NCBI GenBank assembly: GCA_033675265.1
Contig: JAUJYZ010000245.1
Span: 92,001 to 156,000 of the forward strand
DNA from: Actinostola sp. cb2023
Lineage: Eukaryota > Cnidaria > Anthozoa > Actiniaria > Actinostolidae
DNA: 64,000 nucleotides
Reading direction: 5' to 3'
Below are positions 24,610 through 38,194 of this stretch, piece after piece. The position numbers and the translations under genes were made by a program. The first letter of the stretch is position 1; every line of letters begins with the position of its first letter. The notes beneath the pieces were generated by a model. That model worked only from the letters and a program-made list of their open reading frames with translations, searched no databases and was not told the origin of the DNA.

Positions 24610-27600
24610 ATGTCCGGAAAAGTCATTATAGCGTGGCTGTTCTTTGTCTGTATTCGTCTGTCGTGTTCAATTCCACAACAATGTCTGATACCCTTCCCTC
24701 AAAGCTACGTGGCGTATAGTCTGACAGAACATGAAACCATACAGGTGGACGGGAAACTTGAAGAGGATGCCTGGAGAAACGTTGGATGGACAGAGGAGTT
24801 TCTTGGTAAATCTGAAATCTAAATTTGATCATTCATTTATTCATTCATCCATTTTAATATTTATTCATTTATTTATTCATCCATTCTCTCTCTTTCCCTT
24901 TTCAATTTCAATATCATTCATCCATTTATTTATTTATTCATTTATTTATTCATCCATTCTCTCTCTCCATTTTCTGTCTCATTTTCTATAAAAATGTGTC
25001 ACTATAATATGTTTGTATTTTTTCCATTTTTTTCCAGATATTCAAGGATCACGTTGGCCTAAACCCAGATATATAACCCAGGCTAAAATGAGATGGGATG
25101 ATACGTACTTGTACATTGGTGGATACTTACAGGAACCTGATGTCTGGGCCAATCAAACAAAACATGATTCTGTGGGTTAGTATTTAATGACTTTGTCTGA
25201 ATTGATTGAGCTTGTACCATCTCTGTGATGCATGGTATTAGAAATAGCCAATCAATCAATACATTTTTTAAATCACTCTAATTTCAATTTCTGCTTTGAT
25301 TTCAGTTTTCAAGGACAATGATTTTGAGGTATTATGGACTTTGCAGGGTTCTTTTGTCTTGACAACTGAAAACCCTGTCTAATTGAATAATAATTACATT
25401 GACATGAAATACTAATGTTGCCTTTATACTACAAGGTTTTCATTGATCCAAATGGAGATACCCATTGGTAGGTGTACATATATCGGGCTGTTGCAGTTGA
25501 ACACTGACACCTTCCATAAGCAGACACCTCACATAAGTATGATAAGTGGACATGCACCTCCCATGTTGCCATAAGTGGACACCTCCCATAGGTGAAAAAT
25601 GGACACCTCCCATAAGTAGACACTTCCCATAAGTGGACACCTCCAATAAGTGGACGCCTCCCATAAGTGGACGCACCTCCCATAAGGGAACACCTCCCAT
25701 AAGTGGACACCTCCCATAAGTAGACACCTTCCATAAGTGGACACCTCCCATAAGTAGACACCTCCCATAAGCAGACACCTCCCATAAGCAGACACCTCCC
25801 ATAAGCAGACACCTCCCATAAGCAGACACCTCCCATAAGCAGACACCTCCCATAAGCGAACACCTCCCATAAGCGGACACCTCCCATAAGTGGACACCTC
25901 CCATAAGCAGACACCTCCCATAAGCAGACACCTCACATAAGCAGACACCTCCCATAAGCGAACACCTCCCATAAGTGGACTGTCACCTCCCATAAGCAGA
26001 CACCTCCCATAATCAGACACCTCCCATAAGCAGACGCCTCCCATATGGAGACATCTCCCATAAGTAACACCTCCCATAAGCAGACACCTCTTATAAGCAG
26101 ACACTTCCCATTAGCAGTTACCTTCCATAAGTAGCATCTCCCATAAGCGAACACATATCTGTCTGTATACAGGTACAAAGAATTTGAAATCAATGCAATT
26201 AACACAACATGGGACCTTGAGCTGAACAAGGTATGATGATGCATTCAGAGTGAGTTATAAAGAAAAAGAAATACAATAAAGGTTCTTATTTCAGCCATAT
26301 CTCAATGGTGGTACACCTAATAGCAGTTGGGAGATGCCATCCATGAAGAGTGCTATATATGTGGATGGTCCAATCAATGATCCTTCTAGTAAAGGTACCA
26401 TTTGCAGTACTCTACAAATATACATCTGCAGAATTTCATGATGTATTACTTTCTTTTGTTTAATATCTTTATAGTCACTATGTGAATATGATATTAATTA
26501 TTAGCAGTAGCAGCAGTAGCAGTAGCAACTAGCAGTAGCAACTAGTAGTAGTAGCAGTAGCAGTAGTAGTAGCGGTAGCGCAGTAGTAGTAGTAGCAGCA
26601 GCAGCAGCAGCAGTAGTAGTTAGTATTATTAGTAACAGTAGCAGTTTAATATAGTAGTAGTATTTATTATTTCTGCTGAATATTTTTTGTGGTGTAAGCT
26701 AGCTACTTTGTAAATCAAGCAGCTGTACTTTTATTACAGATATCTATTGGACGGTTGAATTAGCATTACCTTTTAAGGATATCATATTGCATAATGACAG
26801 AGTAAGTGCACCTCCTAAAAACACTGACCAATGGAGGATTAACTTTAGCAGGTGAGCGGATAACCACATAATAATAATAATACAACTTTATTTAAAGTGT
26901 ATATGACACGAATTTTTTTATTTTGAAAATCGATTATATATGAAGTGAATAGTGGGATGGTACAGTATTTTGTGATTTGAGCTTCGCATTTGCGAGTTAT
27001 AAAGGTTTGAAATCGTGATATTGTAATTTGGTGACGTCAGAGTGTTTTTAATTTATTATACAAAAGTGCCCTTGTGCAAATTATTGACATTTTTTAATCT
27101 GGCAAAAAGTTTTCTACAACTTATATAAATGATGTTAAACTTTTTTTTCTATTTCAGAAAAGAATGCTACTTGAAATAATAGAAATAAGTTATGGAAAAA
27201 AACAATCTAACGTCACCGAATTAGCATAACTCGCAAATGCGAAGCTCAAATCACAAAATACTGAAACATCCCACTATTCAGTTCATATATAATCGATTTT
27301 CAAAAGAAAAAAATTCGTGTCATATACACTTTAAGGTGGGTGGCACGTAACAGTTGGGTAACTGAAAAACCTGCAGCCCTCATGCTTATCTATCCATACA
27401 TTGTTCATACATGGTTCAACAATGATTGTCAATATCTTAATTATGTTTTATAACAGAGTTGAGTGGCATGTTAGAGTTGTTGGCGGACACTATGAAAAGG
27501 TATTACTTACATGCTTGTTATATACGCCTATGTGTTAAATCCACTCATTTTGGCTTTAACAACCGCAGGGAGGCCAACCATTAATTCTTTTTGAGGCTAT

Positions 27601-28820
27601 TGTTAAAATTAAAATATTTTATGTGTGCATCTCTATTGGTGGGCTACCTGTGGTATAAACACAGGGAGCCCAAAATAATAGTTTGCCTGCACACTCTACC
27701 ACAGGAAACCCAACAAAACAAACATGCATACATTTTATTTAATTTACAGTAATATTAACCTCAGATGATATACATGTAGTTGGACTGCCTGTGTAACAGC
27801 TTCTTTTCTTGCAGATTCAAGGAATTCCAGAAGACAACTGGGTGTGGTCACCACAACATGCCATAAACATGCACCTCCCTGAGAGGTAAGGATCTGGCAT
27901 GGTATCGTTATGACACGGCCGTAAGATTTTCACAGTCGTACGAAATCTGCCTGTGTTCAACAGTATTATTTGATACTTTGATGTTTGTAATATTTAGATG
28001 GGGATTTCTACAGTTCAGTACAGACAAAGTTAATGCCACGAAATTTGTAGAGACACCAAACTGGCCAGTGTACTCTTCACTGGTCATGTTATATGATGCC
28101 GAAAAGGTAGGTATCAAAACCCTTTACTCAGAGATTTCATTATTAGCCAGCAACTGGCAAACTCTGGTAGCTAACTTTCAAAATCTATAGTTTTTAATAT
28201 CTTATTACATACCGTATTAACTAGCCTGTCAGGTCTTCCGCTCTTATTATAATTATAAATGTATTGGAATTTTTTAGATTTAGATTTATATAGAGCACAG
28301 TCATTATATCCATGAAGCAAAAAAATAAATAAAATAATAATAATAATAATCATCTTTATAATAGTTAGTACTTTTTACAACCTCTGCCATCCACTTGTCA
28401 TGTTAACATTATGCATCAACAAGATCGAGAGTATGACTGCAGTCATTGTGTATGAATACCTTGATAATTACACATGCGTAGCAGAAATTTGTGACGTATT
28501 TTTGTTGTCAATGCCATCGTGCAGGTCTCCCATCGTCGTTGTGTAAAGTCCCTAATGATGACATCATGACAAGACTATGTTGTTCTTTCTTACAGAAGTT
28601 TATTGCCATTAATGGTTACTATACTGCTAATATGAGCCTGCTGGAGCTTCCCATGGCACTAGTATCAGGTGACTGCCATGTGAAGATTACCGTTGATGTA
28701 ATCAATACATACAAGTTTAGTACAACCAGTCAAGCTGAAGACCCTAGACTTGATATAGGACATGTTAGAGATGACAGGCTTATCTGGTTTACTAAAACAG
28801 GAAGTCAACTAGAAATGTAA
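24610..28820 (+). CDS. Secreted carbohydrate-binding family 9 (CBM9)-like protein
   Basis: Eleven exons (24610-24805, 25038-25175, 25306-25328, 25436-25467, 26173-26230, 26295-26394, 26740-26851, 27457-27499, 27815-27885, 27998-28106, 28596-28820) join in frame into 368 residues. Residues 1-20 are a hydrophobic signal peptide, so the protein is probably secreted. The core matches the CBM9/DOMON-like beta-sandwich: IQVDGKLEEDAWRNVGWTEEF, then KMRWDDTYLYIGGYLQEPDV, VFIDPNGDTHWYKEFEINA, WTVELALPF, WRINFSRVEW and WVWSPQHAINMHLPERWGFLQF. Bacterial relatives bind polysaccharide ends; the animal function is unknown to me. N-glycosylation sites (NQT, NTT, NSS, NAT, NMS) support secretion. A conserved Cys-poor C-terminal segment follows. 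Intron 4 holds a 17-bp minisatellite and intron 7 a TTAA-flanked element. Confidence 0.88.
25500..26150. repeat. Minisatellite, 17-bp unit (acctcccataagcagac), in CBM9-like intron 4
   Basis: About 38 copies of ACCTCCCATAAGCAGAC with variants AAGTGGAC and AAGCGAAC. Because the unit is not a multiple of three, all three minus frames stay open and give false long reading frames (WEVSAYGRCLLMGGV). Confidence 0.95.
26505..26660. repeat. AGC/AGT trinucleotide repeat in CBM9-like intron 6
   Basis: Imperfect AGTAGC/AGCAGC array within the intron between exons 6 and 7. Confidence 0.85.
26896..27330. mobile_element. 435-bp inverted-repeat element at a TTAA site, CBM9-like intron 7
   Basis: Arms of about 120 bp start AGTGTATATGACACGAATTT. 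TTAA flanks both ends (26892-26895 and 27331-27334), as in piggyBac-type insertions. The interior is AT-rich with no coding signal. Confidence 0.8.
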
Positions 28821-28842
28821 TGGGAATGAGAGATGATATGAT

Positions 28843-28881
<39 letters not shown>

Positions 28882-29979
28882 AATAATATACAAAATTTAT
28901 ATAACACATCTTCCTAAAAGTCCAGATGCGCTTTAACATTATACGTATCTAAATCACAGTTATTATACAGCCTACACAGCCAGCTCAAATGTATTGGGGA
29001 TTTACTCCACTTTCATTTCCCACCCATTCTCTTCATCCTTACCATTCCCATTTCTCCCAAATTCCTCTGAGCTGTATTATTAATAGTTATTTCATAGGAT
29101 TTCAAATCAAATGAATTAAAAAACAAATGAACAAATAGTGAAAGAATAGAGGAATATAAATGTACAAAATAAAACAGGAGAAAGGTGGGAAAGCAGTTGA
29201 AAGAGAATGAGAACGGATGGAAGAAACCAGGCCGAAGAATAATGAAAATATTGAGATCATTCAGAATATGTAATACTTTATTAAGCAAAGCTTATTTTCT
29301 ATAATACAAATTAATTCATTAGTTATTGAATAAAAGAATCCTCTACTGGACTACGTAACTTACTATTCCTCCTTCCAACCATACACTTCGCTATCAATAT
29401 TTTCCCTGCTTTTCATTAGCGACGCAAGCATAAGAATTTGAGTTGTAAAAACGGGGCCTCTATCGGGGTGCAGATGGTGCATCGTTGCGTGCAACACCAT
29501 TTTAGCCGCGCGTGTGCCCACCACTATAACTTGTTGCGCGCAATGTTACAGAAGTAGGATCGCATTGTACTTCAATAAGCTTGGCCGCAGCAATTACAGG
29601 GTTGGACACGCTGCAGCAATAGAGAGCTTTACATTTGAGTACGAGTTTTCGCCGTTACGATTAGCGCGCTCGCTCAAAACTCGCAGTCGTACTCGTAGTC
29701 GTAGTCGAATCTAAAGCTCTCTATAATGCGCGCAAAGTGTTTCTGTATCTTAAGGCTTCTTTTGCTTGCGGTTATGCTTGCACGCGTCGCTGGCGAAAAC
29801 CAGACTTTACCATCTAATGTTTTACATTCATCTAGATGTCAATAGTAAGTTTTATAGTAATTCAAACAATTAAAAAGATACAAAATAATTATACACTATA
29901 ATCTGTTAGCTGAGCTCGGCAATTAAGTGATCGTTCACTGGGGTTTACCCCTGTGTATCCCAGAATTCCATGCAGGGTA
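28821..29979. other. Intergenic between the CBM9-like and fasciclin genes (tail to tail)
   Basis: An ATC microsatellite lies at about 28,848-28,880. AATAAA occurs at 29,168 and 29,329 and could end the plus-strand gene. 29,619-29,724 is a small hairpin element with arms ATAGAGAGCTTTA... The region 29,460-29,580 resembles a dispersed repeat seen near 10.24 kb. No exon was recognised. Confidence 0.5.
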
Positions 29980-32900
29980 TCAAGGTCGCCGTAAGATCCA
30001 ATCCAAGTAGTCAGTAAAACCGTGAGGTCTCATGGGTCGTCGTCCCCACTGGGTCTGAAGAGCCAAAGGACTCCAATCGATCACCTTGTTGATGCCGTGT
30101 ACAACGCCATTCGAGGCCGACACGTCGATAGGATTCATGTTGATCCCATTCACGTAGATATTCCCGTCCCAACGCGCTCTAAGGCGCAGCACATCACGTG
30201 ACATTGAGAAGACGGAGAAGCGTGAACCAAACAACGACCAATAGCTGAACTTGCACTTTAAGCCACAGCTGTAGATGGTGTTGTTGACGAGATGTGCGCG
30301 GAGAAATTGGCGTGCTTCCTTGGGATCTTGTCTTAGTAGGCTCAAGGTACTGGGTGATCGGCGTCGCAGTCGCTCAAACGCGCGGTTTGTAGGAGCGAAG
30401 AAGGTGATGGAGCCGTTGATGTTGGTCAGGAATGACCTGAGGTCTGTGGTGTCGATGATACGCATCAGGGTGGAGAACTGTGGCTTGTTTAGCAGGACGT
30501 CATATATGGTGTTGTCTGACATCATGAGGACTTTGGTGATCACGTGGATCACTCCACTACACGTCTCGAGATTGGCTCGTTTTACGCATGCGCCGTTTAC
30601 GGCAGGAACCTAGACAGGAATCAAAACAATGAATGACTGAACTTGCGAGGAATCGTATTATCTCGACTTTATCACCGCATGTACTTGAACACTAGTTTGC
30701 GCTTCTGATTGCTGTACTGCGGTTTTAATTTACTCAAACAAAAATGCGTAACTAATCAAAACAAATAAGGAACAAGCGAAGCGCGCGCGGCGGCGATCAG
30801 TACAGTACTTTTGTGCTGATTAGGTCACTCTGGGTAAATATTATTATATTATTATTATTATCAGCAGAGACAAAATTACCTTTACTCCTGTTACAGCAAT
30901 TAATAATTTGTACGGCAAATAATCTTAAACACGAAGTTCCGGTATAAAAGGACGCTACCATGCAGGGGTACAACAATACATTTGTTTAAACACGAAGTTC
31001 TGGTATAAAAGGACACTGCCCAGGGGTACAACAATACATTTGTTTAAACACGAAGTTCCGGTATAAAAGGACGCTGCCCAGGGGCCCGTTTCTCGAAAGC
31101 CCCGACAGCTTATCGGGCCCGAAAAGGGTTTCTTTAAAAATCTATATCTTCAAAACAAAGTAGTTTACAGACGTGAAACTTTGCATGAAGGGAAAGTTTG
31201 TTCATATTAAAAACATGTCAAAAGAACAGCTTTGTAGAGTAAGTGTCTCAGATTTCTGGGATGTCTTTTCGGGCCCGAAAAGTTTACGGGGCTTTCGAGA
31301 AACGGGCCCCAGGGGTACAACAATACATTTGTTCACGTACACATTCATGTGGCGATACAAATATTAATTAGCAAACGTTATAGTCTTACCCCTGGGCAGG
31401 CTCCTTTTACACTGGAACTTCGTGTTTAAGACTTTGTAACTGTGATACAATTCGATAGATTCTTACAGGGAATATAAAGAAGTATTATATATACCTTCCC
31501 AAATCGGAATGTATTCAGTCTCAATCTCATTCCATTACGTGAATTGATAAACTTATCCCGACCAAACTCGTAGGTCCACACTTCCCTATCGATCATGTGG
31601 TACTTGAGGATCTTGTCGAGTTTCTTGGGATCTGTCGTTAGTTCCTCCATGACAGCTGGCGGGAGTGCGTCGAACGCGTCGTTCGTTGGAGCGAACAACG
31701 TGAAAGGCGCGTCGCTCTTCTGCAGTTCTTTCATAAGGCTGCTCTTTTCCAGCAATGTGGCGAGTTTGGTGAGGTTCAAGGCTTTGACTGCTTCTATGAG
31801 TTCCATGGCTACATTTGAAAGATCACGGTTTGATGTAATAATTATATAATAATAATAAGTTCTTATATAGCGCGTTCCACATTGTCTCAATGCGCTTTAC
31901 AACCGATGGAGGACTTTTTGGGGGCTGCATCACATGAGACGCCCATGGCAGCCAGCCGAGCAGCTTACAATCATGAGGAGTTAGTACGTTAGTATGTTAT
32001 GCCTCCAATTTTGAAGATGGTTGCTGTCAGTATCTCTCAAATACAGCAAAACTACGGCTCTTGCTAATCTAGAGTGGATGAACTACAGCGCTGCTTGAAA
32101 TGCAGTTTTGATCAGTCATGACCGTGCGATTTGCATGGTAACCCGGCCTTCTGATATAAAGAGACACTACACTAGTCGACTCTACTATTGACCTTATTGC
32201 GCTTGACTTAAGGCCTTGTTACACGGTGAAACTTTTTCGTGAAACTTTTTCGTGAAACGATGCGAGACAGTTTCACCGTGTAACATGTTTGCTGAAACAA
32301 GTTTCACGAGGTGTGTTACACGGTGCAATAGCTGGTTTAAAGGCCTTGTTACACGGTGAAACTTTTTCGTGAAACTGTTTCGTGAAACAGTGCGAGACAG
32401 GTTTCACCAAGAGTTTCACCGTGTAACATGGTCGTTTTCAGGAAACGTTTTCTAATTTGCGTTGCGAGACAGTTTCATGAAAAGTAGAACTTCGTTCTAC
32501 TTTTTCGTGAAACTCGAAGCAAAAAAGTTTCCGGATTGCCGGACAACTGTCCGCTGCTCCATACATTTCTTTGTAAATTCTATCATTTTTGAATGGCCAT
32601 AAGTCGTTCAATATTGACTCGATTAACACCAAACTTTGGGTTTTTGCTTAACTCGATGTGCTCTAGTCTGGCTATGTGGGTCTTGTGTTCATTATCACAA
32701 TATTTAGGGATTCGTACCCAGTCTCTCACGATATGAAACCCGGCAATGTTGGAAAGTCCATAAATTAACTCAGGGCGCTCAGCGGTCTGTGTACGGTAGT
32801 CAAATTCAAAATGGCGGACGACATGGAAGAGAGTAGCGATATCGACAGCGAAGAAGACGAGCTTAAATTTCCGAAGCTGGATCAAGAGAGCTCGAGAGAG

Positions 32901-35900
32901 AAATAGGTGAAAAAGAAAAAAAAGAGATTCTCCTACATTGTCCACAATAAACTTGAATTTCTGTCCATTCATACGAAATAAATCTCTGTAGGCTACTTCA
33001 TCTTCGAGCTCTAACTCTTTTATCAGTTGATGATATTATCATCAACTGATAAAAGAGCTTACTAAGCTCCCCTCGTCGCTCTCCTTCCTATCCACGATCG
33101 TACCCAGTTAATACGCTTGCTCTGTTGTACAACTGGTTCAGTTTCGTCATCCTCCATGGCCTCTACTATCATTAAAACGGCAAGAGCACGTTTTCTTCCA
33201 TCGTCCGCGCCATGTTTTAATTTTTCGCGCGCCTGATCACAGGCAGCCCAAGCTGTGATCTTGTGAATAATTGTAGAGAATGTATGTAGAATTACAAAAT
33301 AACGTATAATGGCACTTACGTTGTCAATAAAGGACTGAAAATTCACCACAGTGTTGATAATTTACTGTTATATTGCCCTGATGTGTTAGTTTGGCGTTTT
33401 AGGCCGGTTTTTTTTTTTCTCCCTTACTCTGTAAAGGAAGAGAACTGAGGCCAACTAACTAACACATCAGGGCAATAGAACAGTAAATTATCAACACTGT
33501 GGTGAATTTTCAGTCCTTTATTGACAACGTAAGTGCCATTGTACGTTATTTTGTAATTCTACATACATTCTCTACCGATTATTCGCAAGATCACAGCTTG
33601 GGCTGCCTGTGGCCTGACCGGTTTCGATAAAGCGCATGGCACTAGAAATAATTATATCGAGGGAGGCTGGTGAACAGAATTTCACAACGAGTTTCAGCAA
33701 ACGTGTCACACGGTGAAACTGTCTCGCACTGTTTCACGAAAAAGTTTCACGAAAAAGGCCTTGTTGAAACGTTTTTGCTTCGAGTTTCACGAATTCGTTC
33801 TACTTTTCATGAAACTGTCTCGCAACGCAAATCCGAAAAAGTTTCCTGAAAACGACCATGTTACACGGTGAAACTCTTGGTGAAACCTGTCTCGCACCGT
33901 TTCACGAAACAGTTTCACGAAAAAGTTTCACCGTGTAACAAGGCCTTTAGTGGCGGGCGTAAATGGCCCTAAAATCGGTCATTTGAATTTTTTGGAAAAT
34001 CGCAAAATTGACATTACTTTGTTCTTCTCGTGATAACTAACCTAAAATCGAAAACCGTTTTGAAATTGGACGAAGACAACCAGAGTTATGAATATTTTTA
34101 ACTCGATATTTTTTCCCGGGAAAAATTGGCGGGAAATAATTCATACAAAACCATCGGTAAAATAAACCTCTTGGTAAAACTTTTTTGTTTGAAAACATTT
34201 TAGCGCCATACTTAGAGTATTGGAAGAACTATGACATGCGGAAAACTTGTTGATTTTAGAATTTTGATTTTTTGAGTGTAAGTAGTTCAAATAATATTTT
34301 AAAAACTAATAAAAAGCGAAAACGTCATTATGACGTCACACATATTTTAAAATATCTTTAATAGAGTTAATAAACATCAAAATCCTGCATTGTGTAGACT
34401 AAGATACCTCTATAACAATAATTAATATCGATAGTCATTTTTACTGATTTCTGTCCCTTCAAACTGCTTTTTTCTTTAGCTGATGACGTCATAAATAATG
34501 ACGTCATCAAAAAACTAAATCCTTTATAACTCGGGTTCTAATAATCGGAACATTATGCAAATTTCACTGAAGAGCACAATATGTTATTCTCTTTCAAAAT
34601 ATAAACTTTATTTTATCATTGTGTTTAAACTCAATTTTCACAGCAATTGTAACTTTTTATTATGACGTCATCATTGCGTCAGATTTTGCCATCGAGTAGT
34701 TTGAAATACCACACTACCATTAATAAAGAAACTCTGAAATTTTTATTTCATTTCATGGAATAATTTTGAAAATATGAATGTTTTGAGAAAAATACGACGT
34801 TTCACCGTTCCGATTTTAGGGTCATTTGCGCCCGCCGTGAAAAGGCCTTGTTGAAACGTTTTTGCTTCGAGTTTCACGAATTCGTTCTACTTTTCATGAA
34901 ACTGTCTCGCAACGCAAATCCGAAAAAGTTTCCTGAAAACGACCATGTTACACGGTGAAACTCTTGGTGAAACCTGTCTCGCACCGTTTCACGAAACAGT
35001 TTCACGAAAAAGTTTCACCGTGTAACAAGGCCTTTAGTGTTTTTCCATTTCAGGCCATTCCCTTGTAAATGTAAATGCGTAGAATTTCTTTCTGATTAAC
35101 GTTTGATACGGAAATACTTTGAACAAAATCATAAATCAAAGACTTTAAAGATAAAGACGGCCTGCAGTAACGTAGTCTCCTATGCACCCGTTCTTAGTTT
35201 CGGGATCCCTGTGCTCCCTCTCAGCAGTAACGGGACACACGGCAAAACTCCTGTCATGTGTCTGCATAGCAAGGTTCTGTTTTGAAGATAAATTTCAAGT
35301 GTGTCTGCGTGGGGCTTGCGCACTGTCCGCTTTCTACTGGTTCCACTCCACTTTTTACTTGATATCTTACCTCCAATTGGAATCAGGACCTTGTCGATCA
35401 CGTGGACAATTGCGTCATCAGTGGTGACGTCACGTGTAGTAATCTTCGCGTCGTTCACGATGAATGTTGTTCCATTGTTCTTGGACAGTACATCTAGAAA
35501 CTGTCCATTAACTGTTGCATGTCGGGATGACTCCAACAGCTGACTGTACATCGGTTTATCTAACAGATGGTACTTCAGGACTTTCTGTTATAGAATATCA
35601 GTAATAATTTTAATAATAATAATGTATTAATTTATATAGCGCAGATAGAAAATAATAATCGTATTCTACTTCCGGCCAGTAATGGCTCAATTTAAGGCGC
35701 GTGTATCCACGAATAAATGTATATGCGCAAATGAGCCCGCGCGCAATGAGTTTCTATCGACCCTTGAAATACATTGATCTATATCTCCACCAAGATTTCA
35801 AGCTCCCGTTGATTAACTCTTGGTGGAACGTGGTACTACTGAGTCCCATCTCCCTCCACGGTGTCACATTTTCTGCTACGATCTTCCCGTTCCTTCCCTC

Positions 35901-38162
35901 GGTAGCCGTCGTTTGTGCTTTCACGCGTGCTCGCAACGTTGCTAGCGTCATCAATTGCGTTCGATTTTGTCTGTTATTTATTATTTAATTTTGCTTGTTG
36001 TCTATTCCTTCACTCTAGACGTTCTATCCCTCCTCCATGGTCGTTCGTTTTATCTTGACGAAAACCACCTTCCCTCCCCGCTTCGCCGCCGTCCCCTCCC
36101 CTCCCCTCAATAACCATTTTGTTTCGTATACCTAATATTTATATTTTCACTGTATTTTCATATTTTCATTTTCTTTCTTCATTCACGCTTTTTTTTTTTT
36201 TTTTTTTCCCTATCTTTTTCTTTTAATTTCTGAACCCTTTATCCATTTATTGATCTATTTATTTATTTATTTCTATTTTTATTTTCAATTTTTTATTTTT
36301 CAATTTTTTATTTTTTAATCCTCACATACAGCCACTTTGTTTATTAATTTTTATAATTTTTTTTATTTTTTTATCTTTTTTTTATTTTTCATTATTATTT
36401 TCTCTATTATTATTATTTTATTAATCTTTAATTAATTCAAAATTTTAATTTTCTATTTATTTTTCTTTCTTTATATTTTTATCTTTCTTTAATTTATATT
36501 GTTTTTTTATGTTTACTTTCCTCTTCCCTCCTCTCCTTCTTTCAATATGTATGGATTGAATCGCATTTGCCACCCATAAAAACCGCCCATAAAAACTGTC
36601 ATGTTTTTTATCCTCATATACCACCACTGCTCTCTTCATTTTTCCATATGTATGGGTTGAATTGCATTTGCCACCCCCAAAAGCTGTAAAACCGCTGTAC
36701 TTATTGACAACAGACGCATTTGTACAGGGTTAGCCTCGAGTCAGGGTAAATTATTCACAAATATCAACAAGAACACGAAAAAATGTTGACATGAAACAAT
36801 AGAAACATTTTTGATCCCAGTTTGCACGGACTGTTTTCTGAATCGAGGCTAAGCCTGTACAAATGCGTCTTTTGTCAAGGACAGCGGTCATCTCTAAACA
36901 ACGCGAAACTGGAGTATTGTTTGATTCTAGAAATCCAGTCGGGTCCCTGTCGTGCTCCCTCGTTCTTCTAGTTTTTACTAACCATTACGCATTCTTTGTT
37001 GCTGAGTAACCTCTCCAACCTGCCGGCCGGGAGGGCGTTGAAAGCCTCGTCAGACGGTGCGAACAATGTGACGTTCGAGAGGTCGATATCAGCGTTGCGC
37101 AGCAGTCGGTTTAAGATAGTGAACTTTGGGCTACCTGTGGAAAATAACACGTAAATAGGCCATTTCCGAGTTCCTTTTATCTCTGTTTCAAAACAAGTCT
37201 AGACTACGTGCAAAACCTTTCATATGCAAATAATTTTTCCTTTTTCATGTAAATCAAACTAATTTTCATATGAAAGGTTTCAACCAATCACAGCGCGCAG
37301 AATCATTGCTCAGCCAATCAGAATGCTTGGACACGGTACCATCGCCGCACGGCTGCCTCGTACCCAGTCGCTTCTTCGGAGGGGAAGGGGAAGGGGTCTT
37401 TCTTTTCACTTTCTCGTCTCCCTCCCCCTCCCCTTCCCCTTCCCCTCCGAAGAAGCGACTGGGTTCGAGGCAGACCGCACAGCACGAACCGTACCGTAAC
37501 TACTTCTAATGCAGAATTTACGCCATGGAGTTACCACTATTTGTTTCATTGGGTCTACAATCGTTAATTTGCGAAATTAAAATAAGAGACATTCCCCTAT
37601 ATTCATGAAGCGCAGTCCTTCAGAATGAGATTATATACAGCTATTTCAAAAAAGGTTGGTGAAGGTTTTGTTGCATGTTGCATACCAAGCCCGAAATGCA
37701 CTATGGGCGATGTGAATGGAGTCAGCGAAAGGTCTCAACAATATGGACTCTGGGAATTTTCCCAAACTTTGTCTTCGCAATATGGAGCCGGCATATTTTC
37801 TTCTGTATGTGCATGCTGACATTATTTACATATGATCCACAATACATTTCGGGCTTGGTATGCAAGATGCAAGATGCAACAAAACTGGCACCAACCTTTT
37901 TTGAAATAGCTGTATCCCTCTCGAACCTCGGTTCAGTTGTAGCGCTAATGAATGCTGACGTAATAAGGTCTGTCAAACCATACCTTTCAGATAATCCCTC
38001 GTTGAACCAACCGAAGGCTGTATAAATTTGTCTATAACATGTACAATGCCATTGGAAGCTCCTTGGTTGGCTTGGATAATCTTACCACCTTGAACCACGA
38101 CTACCTACAACCAGAACATTATATTAACAACCATTTTATATTGCAACAGTGCCCGGACGGGG

Positions 38163-38194
<32 letters not shown>

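Noticed and set aside
25429..26244. Long minus-strand open frames with WEVSAYGRCLLMGG repeats
   Set aside because: They are translations of a 17-bp minisatellite inside an intron; three frames are open at once.
32813..32906. Short plus-strand frame MADDMEESSDIDSEEDE as a gene start
   Set aside because: It has an attractive acidic N-terminus but stops after about 30 codons, inside the Harbinger element. It may be a remnant of the element's second protein, but the support is too weak to call.
35180..35551. Long frame continuing past GGKISSKK after the fasciclin exon
   Set aside because: The exon ends at 35,371 with GGAG|gtaaga. Continuing reads into the intron and breaks the phase with the next FAS1 exon.
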